From NCBI GenBank assembly GCA_964415445.1, contig CAYQAE010000005.1, forward strand, positions 1-51,118: 51,118 bases of DNA. The letters are read 5' to 3'. Position 1 is the stretch's first letter; each line of letters begins with the position of its first letter. The notes beneath the pieces are model-generated. The model worked only from the letters and a program-made list of their open reading frames with translations. It did not search any database and had not been told where the DNA came from. The position numbers and the translations under genes are program-made. Shown in pieces: positions 7,612-17,124 of the stretch. The stretch is from CAYQAE01 sp964415445 [NCBI: uncultured archaeon]. GTDB lineage: Archaea; CAYQAE01.

Positions 7612-8220
7612 TTAAATTTCTCTAATTCCTTCAAATGCGTGCTTTAGCAATTTAGGGAAAAGAAGCTTTTTTTCATATTCTTTTATCTCATCTAAGCTAA
7701 AATTATTATTAGAACTATCTATATGTAAATTCAAATCATCTATTTCAAATAATCCTAACTTTTTTTTCAACTTTTCTAAATAAGATTCATCTAACCCAAT
7801 TAAAGGCCTAAATATTGGAAAATCAGAGACCTCATCTTCTATTATGAATCTTTCAATTGAATTTTCTTTTGATAATCTCTCTCCTAAAACTAATGCAAAT
7901 CCACCTAATTTGCGATAAAGCTCATTTTCAATTCTAAATTGTAACCTTCTAAGAATAACGGATATATATTCTTTAGGACATATTTTTTTTACTTCCTCAT
8001 ATGATTTAGAAAAAGGAATAACATGAAGAGATTTTATAGATTCTTTTGCTAAATTTAGCATCTGATTGTAATTTTTAACAACTAAACCATATTTTCTCTT
8101 ATCCACATAAGAAGTATAATCAAAATAAAGGAGACGACAAATAATTCCTTTTTTAGAAACTAAATAGGTAGCTATAAAACTATTTACATCTTCTGAAACA
8201 AAAGAAACTATATCAGTCAT
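7612..8220 (-). CDS. Degenerate ThiI-like PP-loop domain protein
   Basis: The 202-residue protein corresponds to the C-terminal adenylation domain of ThiI, the tRNA 4-thiouridine and thiazole sulfur enzyme. Its second half follows the family closely: VILRRLQFRIENEL, ALVLGERLSKENSIERF (ThiI has a GEsLgQvaSQT-like motif here) and FPIFRPLIGLDESYLEKL. The first strand and loop, where ThiI carries the ATP-binding SGGxDS motif, instead read SFVSEDVNSF, so the PP-loop signature is lost. THUMP and ferredoxin-like domains are absent. The protein may have become a regulatory or binding subunit. The ATG at 8218-8220 has GTGAT upstream; the frame also opens at 8229. The gene stands alone upstream of the divergent VWA island. 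Confidence 0.7.
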   Translation of the reverse strand: MTDIVSFVSEDVNSFIATYLVSKKGIICRLLYFDYTSYVDKRKYGLVVKNYNQMLNLAKESIKSLHVIPFSKSYEEVKKICPKEYISVILRRLQFRIENELYRKLGGFALVLGERLSKENSIERFIIEDEVSDFPIFRPLIGLDESYLEKLKKKLGLFEIDDLNLHIDSSNNNFSLDEIKEYEKKLLFPKLLKHAFEGIREI

Positions 8221-8322
8221 CAAAATCACATAAATTAGCTAAAAATTCTTATATATTTAGATATAAGTCTAAATAAAAATAAAACAATTTTTATAAAATT
8301 TTTATTGCCTTAGATAGAAATT

Positions 8323-10248
8323 ATGTTTGAATTTGCAAATGTGATACCACTTTTTGGATTATGTTTAATTTCAATAATCATATTAATCCATCTTCGAGGT
8401 AAAAAAAGGAAAAAAGTACAATTTAGTACCCTCTCTTTTTTTAAAGCAAGAAGAACAGTAGTTAGTCGAAAAAGTATTCATATTCTAATTTTAATTCTTC
8501 AAATTGCAATTGCCACTTTCATAATTATGAGCATTGCAAAACCAAGATTATCATCAGATACTGATGAAATTGCACTAGTTTTAGATATGTCCAATACTAT
8601 GGGAACAAAAGAAGAGAATAAAACTCGTATAGATCTCCTAAAAGAAGAAGCAATAGAGATAGTAGAAGATACCAAAGCTAGAAAAATAAATTTAGTTGCA
8701 TTTGCAGATGGCACTTGGTTTGTAGCTAATTCAACTAACAAATCAAAAATAATTTCAGAAATTAATTCTCTAGATCCAGTAGGTGGATCTTCAGATATAG
8801 ATTATGCTCTAAAGACTACAATAGATACTTTAGGTGAATATATTACTATATATCTACTTACTGATGGAACAAATTCTAATATCTACAGTTCACTAAATTA
8901 TGTAAATAATAAAAATTCTAAAGTGATAGCAAAATTAATCGGTTCAAAAAATGGATCTACCGTTGCTATATCTGATATTACTATACCTGAAAATGTACAA
9001 ATAAATAATAAATTCTCAGTATCTACAAAAATACTTAATTATCTAGATAAAGATAAAGAAGTTACAATTACCTTAGAATTAAACAATCAAAATATATCCC
9101 AAAGAACTGTTACTGTTAGTTCTAAAAAATACAAAGATGTCACCTTTGATAATGTAACTATTTATGAAAATAAAGATCATTTTCTGACGGCATATCTTGA
9201 AACTGACCAAGATGACATCATATTATCAGATAACATTAGATATAGAGTAATTCCTGAACCAGAAATTATAGCAAAAGTACTTTATATTGAAAATTTTTTG
9301 GATCAAAAAAAATATGTAGAAAGTGCACTAAAAGTTAATCCATACATAAGTGTAGAAACTTATGGAAGTCTAGATAGTAATTTAGCTTCAAAATTAAATG
9401 ATTATAATCTAGTAATTCTAAGTGATCTTCACAAAATCAACATAGATCCATATACTACCCAATTGATAAACTATGTACAAAATGGATCATATTTATTTAT
9501 TGCATCTGGTAACAATACTGATTCCTACTCAAAAATTGACCAACTACTACCTTTTGAATTTGAAAATATTATTAATATATCAAACGAAGGAATAAATTCA
9601 TCAAGTAGTGTTTTTCAGGATGTAGATCTCACCCAAGTAAAATATCGAAAAATTGCTAATGTATCGATAGCAAATGAAAACATAGAGCAAATTGTAAATA
9701 TATCGTACAATGGATCCCTATATCCTCTATTTTTTAGTTATGAATTAGGTAGTGGAAATATCTACTATTATACTAGCACAACTACGTTTGGAGCTAATGA
9801 ATATCAAAATCAATGGACAGACTGGCCTAAAAAATATTCATTTCCTATCTTTTGGGGGAATCTTCTAGAGCTAGCTCTAAAAGGAGCAGAACCTACTTTA
9901 ATTCAAAAAGATTTTTTAGCAGGAGAAACTTTAATTTTTAACCAAAAAGAAGAGTATAATATACTTCTACCTAATAACAAAACTATATCAGGGCACGATA
10001 TTTTTACAAATTTTTATCTTCCTGGATTTTATCAAGTTAATATATCAAATAATAGTTATTATATTTCAGTTAATGGAGAGATAAATGAATATGAGGCTGA
10101 GCCAATTTTAAATACAGTTGAAAATGCTAATGATTTTTTTGGAGATGAAGACAAGCTTAGTCAAAGATATAATGATTTATGGTGGTATTTTGTCTTATTT
10201 GGATTTATTGCAATGATGATAGAATGGAATGTTAATTGGAGAGTATAA
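8323..10248 (+). CDS. BatA/VWA-domain membrane protein (641 aa)
   Basis: Two N-terminal transmembrane helices (about residues 5-23 and 52-72) flank a short basic loop, as in BatA/aerotolerance-type proteins. A von Willebrand factor A domain follows. Its MIDAS motif is D88-M-S90-N-T92, with Thr in place of the usual last Ser, and the second metal loop is in LLTDGTNSN. Residues 215-590 are a long Asn-rich extracytoplasmic part with beta-sandwich character and a Rossmann-like segment (IIAKVLYIENF onwards). A last helix (LWWYFVLFGFIAMMIEW) anchors the C-terminus. It is followed after three bases by a second VWA protein, then MoxR and DUF58. The family works with MoxR ATPases at the membrane; its substrate is unknown. 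Confidence 0.82.
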   Translation: MFEFANVIPLFGLCLISIIILIHLRGKKRKKVQFSTLSFFKARRTVVSRKSIHILILILQIAIATFIIMSIAKPRLSSDTDEIALVLDMSNTMGTKEENKTRIDLLKEEAIEIVEDTKARKINLVAFADGTWFVANSTNKSKIISEINSLDPVGGSSDIDYALKTTIDTLGEYITIYLLTDGTNSNIYSSLNYVNNKNSKVIAKLIGSKNGSTVAISDITIPENVQINNKFSVSTKILNYLDKDKEVTITLELNNQNISQRTVTVSSKKYKDVTFDNVTIYENKDHFLTAYLETDQDDIILSDNIRYRVIPEPEIIAKVLYIENFLDQKKYVESALKVNPYISVETYGSLDSNLASKLNDYNLVILSDLHKINIDPYTTQLINYVQNGSYLFIASGNNTDSYSKIDQLLPFEFENIINISNEGINSSSSVFQDVDLTQVKYRKIANVSIANENIEQIVNISYNGSLYPLFFSYELGSGNIYYYTSTTTFGANEYQNQWTDWPKKYSFPIFWGNLLELALKGAEPTLIQKDFLAGETLIFNQKEEYNILLPNNKTISGHDIFTNFYLPGFYQVNISNNSYYISVNGEINEYEAEPILNTVENANDFFGDEDKLSQRYNDLWWYFVLFGFIAMMIEWNVNWRV

Positions 10249-10251
10249 AAA

Positions 10252-13143
10252 GTGATACAAATTGGATTTTCAGAACCATTGGCCCTGCTTCTATTAGCTT
10301 TTATACCAACTTTATTACTCCTCAATAAAAGTGTAATTAAAACCTATAAGATTTTGTTTTTACTCAGAGGCTTAGCAGTTATTTTAGTGATATTTGCTTT
10401 ATCTCAAATCTTTATATATGAACCCAACAAAAAAGGAAATTTTGTGATACTTATCGATAAATCCTCAAGTATGAACATCGAAGATGATGAATATAGTAGA
10501 TCCTATATGGAAAATGAAGCATATAAAGAAATATATGACAATTTAAACAATCAAGATGAAGTAACTTTAATCTTTTTTTCAGATCAAGTAGATATTGTCA
10601 AATTAAAAGGTTCAAAAAGTGATATAAAAAATATAAATATTAATGAAAGTTATGGTGGATCAACTGAACTACATAATGCTATAAAGAAAGCAATATCAAT
10701 CTCAAACAAAGATTACGCTATATTTATGATAACTGATGGCCACAACAATGGACTTATTGATCCAGAAAATGCAATTGAAAATTCAAATTCTCCATCTATA
10801 TATTGCATAGGATTAGGAGATGAAGAAGTATATGATTTAGGTATTTCAGATATAAATATACCTCAAAAATCAGTGGTCGTGGGAGATATATTTAATGTTC
10901 AAGTTGAAATTACAAATCATGGCGATGCAAACGTTATTCCTATCACTTTAGATACAGGACTTGAAACAAAGAATCAAAGTATATTAATTGGATCTGAATC
11001 CACTAAAGAAGTAATATTTAATGTATCTGCAGGGGATGAGGGAGGACTTCTCAATATGAAAATATCTATACCAGTCTATCCTCATGATATCTTAAGTATT
11101 AACAATGAAATTAATTTCTCAATTTATGTCAAAGATAAATTATATCTACTTTATGTAGATAAAGGCATGGGTAGAGGTAATTTTCTACACACAGGGAGAT
11201 TAAATGAATCTGATATTGTAATTACAGAAACAATAGATGCATCCAATTTTGAAGAAAGTGTAATTAATGGAAGTATAGTTTTGACAGATTATGATGCCTT
11301 ATTTTTAAATGCAAAGACAAACCTATCAGCATATATGGCATATAGATCAATAGATGAGATGGGAGGAGATTGGCCAAATATAGATCAAATAGAACAAGGA
11401 CTTATAAAAAGAGAATATACAATATTTAATGGAAGCCAACTTCCAGAGAATAACACTTGGGATAAATATCAGTTTATGGCTTTGATGTTATCTGATCTAA
11501 ATAGCACAAAACAAAAAGATCAAATTAAAAATTGGATTGCTGATGGTGGAACTCTAGCCATAGGGGTACAATCAGGACTGGGTAATTCATCATTTACGCC
11601 TAAAAATAATCAATCTTCAGCTGAAGGTTGGGAAGATTATCCTAACTATGATAATATAACAACTGAAGATTTTGAAAATAATAGGATACAACCAAACATT
11701 ACAATTTTATTATCTGAATTAGGTATATATGATTATGAAAATATAGATACTACTGAAACGATTGTAGATATTGAAGACAATATTTCAGCATACTTTGAAG
11801 AATTTTATACTACTTTTGAAATACCTTGGACAGATGAAACTAAAGAGATAAGACCATTTCCAAATCCCAATATTGATTCTCACCAAAATTTAAGCTTCTC
11901 TACAATATTCAAAAATTATTCATCTAATTGGACACCTGTATTTACCTATTATTCTAACTTATCTAAACCATACCTGAATTCTACTCTTAATCCACCATAT
12001 CAAGAATCTCTATTTAATGGGCCAAAATGGACAGGAGACAACGCAAAATTAATAGATGGTAAACCTGTTGCTATGGTAAGAAAATATGGAGAAGGAAATG
12101 TTTACGTCTTTGGATTTAGTCAAGAAAATTATGCTAAATATGGTGTACCTGAAGGTATTTTTGCACCTATTTGGGCTATTGGTGCAAGATATTCATTTGA
12201 AAATGATTTAATAGATGAGCTCAAAAATTATGTCCAAGATGGAGGAGGATTAATATATATAGGTAGTAGTCCAGATCAAGAAATGTCTTCACTGCTTCCT
12301 GCAGAAAACACCCAAGGCGTTGCTAAATTAGAAGAATATTATTCTAATATTAGTCTAAATCATACAATCATAGATAATGTTGTATTTAATTTTTCTCTAA
12401 AAACTTATGAGATAATAGAGCCTAAACTCCTATCAAATGTAGTTGCAATAATAAGTAATCAATCAGACCCTCTTGTTATGACTTGGCAATATGGAATAGG
12501 TAGAACTATTCAATTTGCTTCAGATCCGACTTCTTCCTGGGCAGCAACTGGTGCCTCAAATTCAATGCTCAACTGGACATTTTATAGACAATTTTGGGAA
12601 CAATGCACAAAATGGGTATCAAGATATGCTGTAAATACTCGTATCTTAAAAATAGAAACTGAGAAAAATTTCTATGAAATAGGAGATACTATAAAAGTAG
12701 ATATAGTAGGTACCAATGAAACTGTAAAAGTTCAAATAGCTGCACCTGTTTCAACACAAATAGAAGATCGCATATTCGAAATAGATCCTACATCTTCTAA
12801 AAAAAGTTCTTTTTATGTGATTCCAGATGTAGCTGGTGAGTATACAATTACTGCTACAAGAACAGAAAATAAAAGTTCAGAAGTAATATATCTTTCTGTA
12901 ACTGTTTTAGATACAATTGAAGAATATTCATATCCTCGCAGTGATTTCACACTTTTAGAAAATATAGCCAATTCAACTGAAGGAGAAGTAATTTATAGCA
13001 ATGATATAGAAGAAATTGAAGACATAATGGATAAAAAAAGATATAATATAAAATCTAGTAAATTTGAACTTTGGCCTTATCTATTAATTATATCTATGGG
13101 ATTATTTTTTGCAGAACTTGGATTTAGGTGGCGATACATTTAA
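10252..13143 (+). CDS. Large VWA-domain membrane protein (963 aa)
   Basis: The gene starts with a GTG three bases after the previous stop, with GGAGAG upstream. Two hydrophobic helices (about 7-25 and 33-56) are followed by a VWA domain with an intact MIDAS, D69-K-S71-S-S73, and the second metal loop MITDGHNNG. Beyond residue 190 come CARDB-like beta sandwiches (DINIPQKSVVVGDIF, VQVEITNHGDANV), a glutamine-amidotransferase-like region with repeated loops of the type DGGGLIYIGSSPDQE, and a late Ig-like domain (EKNFYEIGDTIKVDIVG). One C-terminal helix (LWPYLLIISMGLFFAEL) ends before RWRYI. The architecture matches BatB-like partners of MoxR systems. Most of the mass should face outside the membrane. 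The large size and Asn/Ile-rich make-up are unusual. Confidence 0.82.
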   Translation: MIQIGFSEPLALLLLAFIPTLLLLNKSVIKTYKILFLLRGLAVILVIFALSQIFIYEPNKKGNFVILIDKSSSMNIEDDEYSRSYMENEAYKEIYDNLNNQDEVTLIFFSDQVDIVKLKGSKSDIKNININESYGGSTELHNAIKKAISISNKDYAIFMITDGHNNGLIDPENAIENSNSPSIYCIGLGDEEVYDLGISDINIPQKSVVVGDIFNVQVEITNHGDANVIPITLDTGLETKNQSILIGSESTKEVIFNVSAGDEGGLLNMKISIPVYPHDILSINNEINFSIYVKDKLYLLYVDKGMGRGNFLHTGRLNESDIVITETIDASNFEESVINGSIVLTDYDALFLNAKTNLSAYMAYRSIDEMGGDWPNIDQIEQGLIKREYTIFNGSQLPENNTWDKYQFMALMLSDLNSTKQKDQIKNWIADGGTLAIGVQSGLGNSSFTPKNNQSSAEGWEDYPNYDNITTEDFENNRIQPNITILLSELGIYDYENIDTTETIVDIEDNISAYFEEFYTTFEIPWTDETKEIRPFPNPNIDSHQNLSFSTIFKNYSSNWTPVFTYYSNLSKPYLNSTLNPPYQESLFNGPKWTGDNAKLIDGKPVAMVRKYGEGNVYVFGFSQENYAKYGVPEGIFAPIWAIGARYSFENDLIDELKNYVQDGGGLIYIGSSPDQEMSSLLPAENTQGVAKLEEYYSNISLNHTIIDNVVFNFSLKTYEIIEPKLLSNVVAIISNQSDPLVMTWQYGIGRTIQFASDPTSSWAATGASNSMLNWTFYRQFWEQCTKWVSRYAVNTRILKIETEKNFYEIGDTIKVDIVGTNETVKVQIAAPVSTQIEDRIFEIDPTSSKKSSFYVIPDVAGEYTITATRTENKSSEVIYLSVTVLDTIEEYSYPRSDFTLLENIANSTEGEVIYSNDIEEIEDIMDKKRYNIKSSKFELWPYLLIISMGLFFAELGFRWRYI

Positions 13144-13220
13144 TTAAATAAACATCACACATCAAGTTTAAATTATTAATGTGAAAAATAGAGTTTAATT
13201 ATAATTTATGAGGAATCAAA

Positions 13221-14240
13221 ATGCCTGAAGTTGACAAAATTGTATCAGATATTCGTGAAAGAATCGGAGAATTAATGAAAGAAATTAAAAAAATTGAAAG
13301 TGAAGTAGGAAAAGTAATAGTAGGTCAAAAAAATGTACTAAATCAATGTATGCTATGTCTTCTTACAGATAATCATGCACTACTTGAAGGACTACCTGGA
13401 CTTGCAAAAACTCTTTTAATTAGAACATTATCTGAAGTTTTCAATTTAGATTTTAGAAGAATTCAATTCACTCCAGACCTTATGCCTGCAGATATTACAG
13501 GAACATACATCGTAGATTATGATGATGAAACAGGAAAAAAAGTATTTAAATTTCACAAAGGACCAATATTTTCAAATATGATTTTGGCTGATGAAATAAA
13601 TAGAGCATCTCCCAGAACACAGGCTGCACTACTTGAGGCAATGCAAGAGAGAACTATATCCACAGGCGAAAAAGCTTATAATCTAGATAGACCTTTTTTT
13701 GTTCTAGCCACTCAAAATCCAATAGAACAGCAAGGTACATATCCACTTCCCGAAGCTCAACTTGATAGATTTATGTTCAAAATAATTGTAGATTATCCTA
13801 CCTATGATGAAGAACTTGAAATTGTAACTCGTACATCAAATTTTGAAGAGATGAATATAGAAAGAGTTATAGAAAAAAAATTTTTAATAGGTCTTCAAAA
13901 ATTTATTAGACAACTAGCAATACCTGAACCTGTAAGAAAATATGCAGTAACATTAGTTTCTAAATCAAGACCTCAATTTGAACAAAGTAGTGATTTTATA
14001 AAAAATTATGTTGATTGGGGAGCAGGACCTCGAGCTTCACAATTTTTAATTTCAGCAGGGAAAGCTAATGCATTTTTAAGTGGAAGATTAAACGTAAGCA
14101 CAAGAGATATTAATATTGTATCAAAACCAATTCTTCGCCACCGTATAATTCCAAATTATAGAGCAGATGCAGAAGATATAAAAACAGAAAAAATAATTGA
14201 AAAATTAATAGAAGAAACACAAAAAGAAAAATCAACATAG
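13221..14240 (+). CDS. MoxR-family AAA+ ATPase
   Basis: The 339-residue ATPase has the MoxR version of the Walker A loop, EGLPGLAKT (57-65), Walker B MILADEINRA near 118-127, and sensor 1 in ATQNPIEQQGTYPLPEAQLD, the family's strongest signature. A C-terminal lid follows (YVDWGAGPRASQFLI and RHRIIPNYRADAE). MoxR ATPases act as chaperone-like remodelers with VWA and DUF58 partners. Here both partners adjoin it: two VWA membrane proteins upstream and DUF58 nine bases downstream. A basic, coiled N-terminal extension of about 30 residues precedes the core. The ATG has GAGGAATC upstream. The 77-base gap after the VWA gene could hold an internal promoter, with A+T-rich sequence at about 13165-13205. 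Confidence 0.93.
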   Translation: MPEVDKIVSDIRERIGELMKEIKKIESEVGKVIVGQKNVLNQCMLCLLTDNHALLEGLPGLAKTLLIRTLSEVFNLDFRRIQFTPDLMPADITGTYIVDYDDETGKKVFKFHKGPIFSNMILADEINRASPRTQAALLEAMQERTISTGEKAYNLDRPFFVLATQNPIEQQGTYPLPEAQLDRFMFKIIVDYPTYDEELEIVTRTSNFEEMNIERVIEKKFLIGLQKFIRQLAIPEPVRKYAVTLVSKSRPQFEQSSDFIKNYVDWGAGPRASQFLISAGKANAFLSGRLNVSTRDINIVSKPILRHRIIPNYRADAEDIKTEKIIEKLIEETQKEKST

Positions 14241-14249
14241 GCGAATTTT

Positions 14250-15128
14250 TTGAATATTGAAGAAAGTGAAATTTTTAATATAATCAAAAATACAAGGAAT
14301 TATTCTCTAGATATTGATTTAACTAGTGGAAGATCTTTTGGACCTCACCAAAGCATTTATGAAGGACACAGCAGAGAATACAAAGACAGAAAACAATATA
14401 TCGCAGGCGATGATATAAAAGATATAGATTGGAAGGCTTTTGCTCGTTCTGAAAAATTATATGTAAAAATATATGAAGGCGAACATAATCTAAATATATA
14501 TTTTTTCATAGATTTTAGCAATTCTATGTCATTTACAACCACAAAAATATCTAAAATAAGATATGCAGCACTTCTAGCTTTATGTATAGCTTATTTTTCA
14601 TCTACAAAAAATCAAAATATTTCATTAATCATTTATTCTGACAAACTAGGTGCATATATCCCTCTGAAGACTGGAAAAAAGCATTTTTCAAGTTTTTTGC
14701 ACAGAATTAATACAACAGAAACAAATGGAAAAACTTCACTCTATCAAGCGATTTCAGAAATTGTACCAAAATTACAAAATAAAAGCATTTCAATTATATT
14801 TTCAGATTTATTAGATGACTTAAAAGGCTTTAAAAATTCAATAAAAGTCTTAAAAGGTAAAGAACATAAAATTTATGTATTTAATATTCTCGATCCTTGT
14901 GAAATTGAACCAAACATAGTAGGAGATATATTAATGGAAGGATTAGAATCAAATGAAAAAGTTCCAATGAGAATCTCAGATACAGTCAAAGCTGAATACA
15001 AAAAGAAATTTAGAGGTTATTTTGACAAAATAAAAGATTTTGCAATTACTAACAAAATAATTTATGAACAAATCTCTACAAAAACATCGATAGAATCTAT
15101 TATGTTAAAATATTTCTATGGATTTTAA
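14250..15128 (+). CDS. DUF58 domain protein, MoxR partner
   Basis: The 292-residue protein carries the DUF58 core: GRSFGPHQSIYEGHSREYKD, then the diagnostic YIAGDDIKDIDWKAFARSEKLYVK region near residues 50-73 (key residues D-x-x-x-I-D-W and A-R-x-x-x-L). A VWA-like fold then opens with the degenerate MIDAS IDFSNSMS. It is cytoplasmic, with no membrane segment, whereas many bacterial homologues have an N-terminal pair. The start is TTG, and translation is coupled to moxR nine bases upstream. The 3' end overlaps the convergent zinc-ribbon gene by four bases. It probably links the ATPase to the VWA membrane proteins; this is inferred from conserved synteny of the family. Confidence 0.9.
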   Translation: MNIEESEIFNIIKNTRNYSLDIDLTSGRSFGPHQSIYEGHSREYKDRKQYIAGDDIKDIDWKAFARSEKLYVKIYEGEHNLNIYFFIDFSNSMSFTTTKISKIRYAALLALCIAYFSSTKNQNISLIIYSDKLGAYIPLKTGKKHFSSFLHRINTTETNGKTSLYQAISEIVPKLQNKSISIIFSDLLDDLKGFKNSIKVLKGKEHKIYVFNILDPCEIEPNIVGDILMEGLESNEKVPMRISDTVKAEYKKKFRGYFDKIKDFAITNKIIYEQISTKTSIESIMLKYFYGF

Positions 15129-15769
15129 TCTCTCAGTGATGCCGCACATATTCCGCAAAAACATGCATCCTTAAATGTAGATCTATGTCCACATTTTTGA
15201 CATTTTATACCTTTCTCTTCTATCTCTGAAATAATTTTGGAGTCTTTATTTTCGTTTTTTTGCTTTTTAGTAGTTTTTGAGGGCACCAATGAATCTAACA
15301 TTGAAGACTGATTTAGAAGATCCAAAGTATGTTTCAATTCTCCTATGTTGGGAAGATCATCTTTAGAGACACCAGCAGCATCTAAAGCTTCTTGCCAACT
15401 ACCAAAAACTTTTTTTGCTGGTTCTTCTACTGTTGTAACAATTTTAAGTATAGTATTTGTAGGAAGAGAATCTTGTAAACTCCCTAAAGTTCTAATAGTA
15501 TCAATAATTTCTTCTTTTTTCCATTCTTTTTCCTTATCAGTTACTTTAGGTACCCAAACTTGACTTACAGCTTGTCTAACTTTTTCAAATATTTTAGGAT
15601 CAATATTAGCTTCTTCTGCAGCCTTGTCCCAACTTCCAAATATATCTTGAATTGGCTCATCCAAATTAAAATAAAGTTCAAATATATTCATACTAAGCAA
15701 CTTCGATTTTTGACTTGCAAGCCACTTTAGTTCATGTATTAATTTTTCTCTTGTCCATTTTTTTTCCAT
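15125..15769 (-). CDS. Protein with two HNH-associated repeats and a C-terminal zinc ribbon
   Basis: Two copies of the homing-endonuclease-associated helical repeat are visible. Copy one (residues 4-50) begins WTREKLIHELKWLA and ends FGSWDKAAEEANI. Copy two (about 82-130) begins WKKEEIIDTIRTLG and ends FGSWQEALDAAGV. The W..e..i...l and FGSW..a...A marks define the repeat, which is thought to bind DNA. After a Lys-rich linker, residues 192-210 form a zinc ribbon (CQKCGH, then CFCGIC). No HNH nuclease core is present. The ATG follows AGGTAA at a good distance. The gene lies convergent to the DUF58 gene and divergent to the next zinc-ribbon gene. It is probably a DNA-binding regulator, which is an inference. 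Confidence 0.7.
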   Translation of the reverse strand: MEKKWTREKLIHELKWLASQKSKLLSMNIFELYFNLDEPIQDIFGSWDKAAEEANIDPKIFEKVRQAVSQVWVPKVTDKEKEWKKEEIIDTIRTLGSLQDSLPTNTILKIVTTVEEPAKKVFGSWQEALDAAGVSKDDLPNIGELKHTLDLLNQSSMLDSLVPSKTTKKQKNENKDSKIISEIEEKGIKCQKCGHRSTFKDACFCGICAASLRD

Positions 15770-15957
15770 AAAAATTACCTATTAATTCTGAATTTGTTTA
15801 ATATTTTATTTAAACACTTATTATTTTTAAAAAGATATATAATATTAAAAATTTAATAAAATCAATTAAAGAGATAACGCTATTAAAATAAGACTTATCC
15901 AATTATTTAAATTTTTTCCCCAAATTAGGTAAATACAAACTTAGGAGATAATATCAA

Positions 15958-17124
15958 TTGAAATTTGTAAGTTGCAATAATTGCAAAAAAAGAGTGCCTG
16001 ATATTAATTTTTGTGAATATTGTAGAGGGCCTCTTCGAGAATTTAAATGTGAATGTGGAAACGATTTAGTTAAACCTGCTGAGATGAAAATAATACCTTT
16101 TGAAGCAAAACCAGAATTATTTATTTTAATAATTGAAAAAGTATTGATGGTCTGTACTAAATGTTTCAAAGAATATGAATTTTCAAAAGACGATTTTGAT
16201 TTTAAAAAACTCAAAAACGTATATTTTTCTAAAAGAGCAGAAAGAGAAGCCATAAAATATGCTAATATTTGCAGATATTGTGATAATTGTGAAACTTTTC
16301 ATTTTACAGAAAAATGTGGGATTGAAGATAAAAAAACTAGCCCAATTAAAAATGCATACATTATGAACATAGATAAACTATTTAATGTAGAAAATAAAGA
16401 ATACAAACCATCCAGCGGTACTTTTTGGTTTGATGATTTAGTCGAAGGTGGCCTACCTGATCAATCTTCAACTTTATATTACACAGATTTAGGTCCTGAA
16501 AAATTTCTTTTTGAAATTCAATTTATAAAAGAAGGATTAAAAAACGGTGAAGCTGTATTGGTGGTATTGGATAGCGATCCAAATGAATTTAGAAAACGGC
16601 TAGAGAAAAAATTAGCAATAAAAGTTGAGAAATATATCAAAATGGAGACGTTAATGATAATTGACCTCTATTCTTGTGAAGAATTAGATTTGCCGCCTTC
16701 ATACGATCAAGAAGGGATTATAAGATCTGCAAAAGATTTAACTAGCGTAGCTATTGCAATAACTAGGGCATTAAATAAATTAAAGAAAAGAACATGTAAA
16801 AGAGCTTTAATAAACATAATTTCTTATGTTTTGAGAGTATCAAAAAAGCATATCATAGAATTTACCAGAGATACTATAAATAAATTAAAAAAAGAACATT
16901 TTACTACTCTACTTACAACTGAAAAAAAGCTGATTGATGAAAAAAGAAGATCTGAACTCTCAGAAATTATGGACAATATTATAGAATCAGATGCTACTAA
17001 AAAAGAAATAAATGATAAATTAATAGTAAAGAAACGATTAGGGATTTTAGTGATGAAAGATATAACTCCAGATCAAGAATATCATCCTATAAAGATTACT
17101 AAAGAAAAGATGTTTATTTCTTAA
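15958..17124 (+). CDS. Zinc-ribbon protein with a degenerate KaiC/RecA-like domain
   Basis: The N-terminus has a double zinc ribbon (C6, C9, C19, C22, C31, C33 and a later CTKC), then another Cys/His cluster near residues 103-120 (CRYCDNC, HFTEKC). From about residue 155 the sequence follows KaiC-like RecA ATPases: SGTFWFDDLVEGGLPDQSST, FIKEGLKNGEAVLVVLDSDP and a later MIIDLYS strand. The Walker A position reads YYTDLGPEKF instead of GxxGxGKT, so ATP binding of the usual kind is unlikely. The C-terminus is helical. The TTG start has AGGAGAT upstream. The stop overlaps the convergent membrane-protein gene. It may be a sensor or scaffold related to archaeal KaiC-like regulators, but it is unassigned. 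Confidence 0.65.
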   Translation: MKFVSCNNCKKRVPDINFCEYCRGPLREFKCECGNDLVKPAEMKIIPFEAKPELFILIIEKVLMVCTKCFKEYEFSKDDFDFKKLKNVYFSKRAEREAIKYANICRYCDNCETFHFTEKCGIEDKKTSPIKNAYIMNIDKLFNVENKEYKPSSGTFWFDDLVEGGLPDQSSTLYYTDLGPEKFLFEIQFIKEGLKNGEAVLVVLDSDPNEFRKRLEKKLAIKVEKYIKMETLMIIDLYSCEELDLPPSYDQEGIIRSAKDLTSVAIAITRALNKLKKRTCKRALINIISYVLRVSKKHIIEFTRDTINKLKKEHFTTLLTTEKKLIDEKRRSELSEIMDNIIESDATKKEINDKLIVKKRLGILVMKDITPDQEYHPIKITKEKMFIS

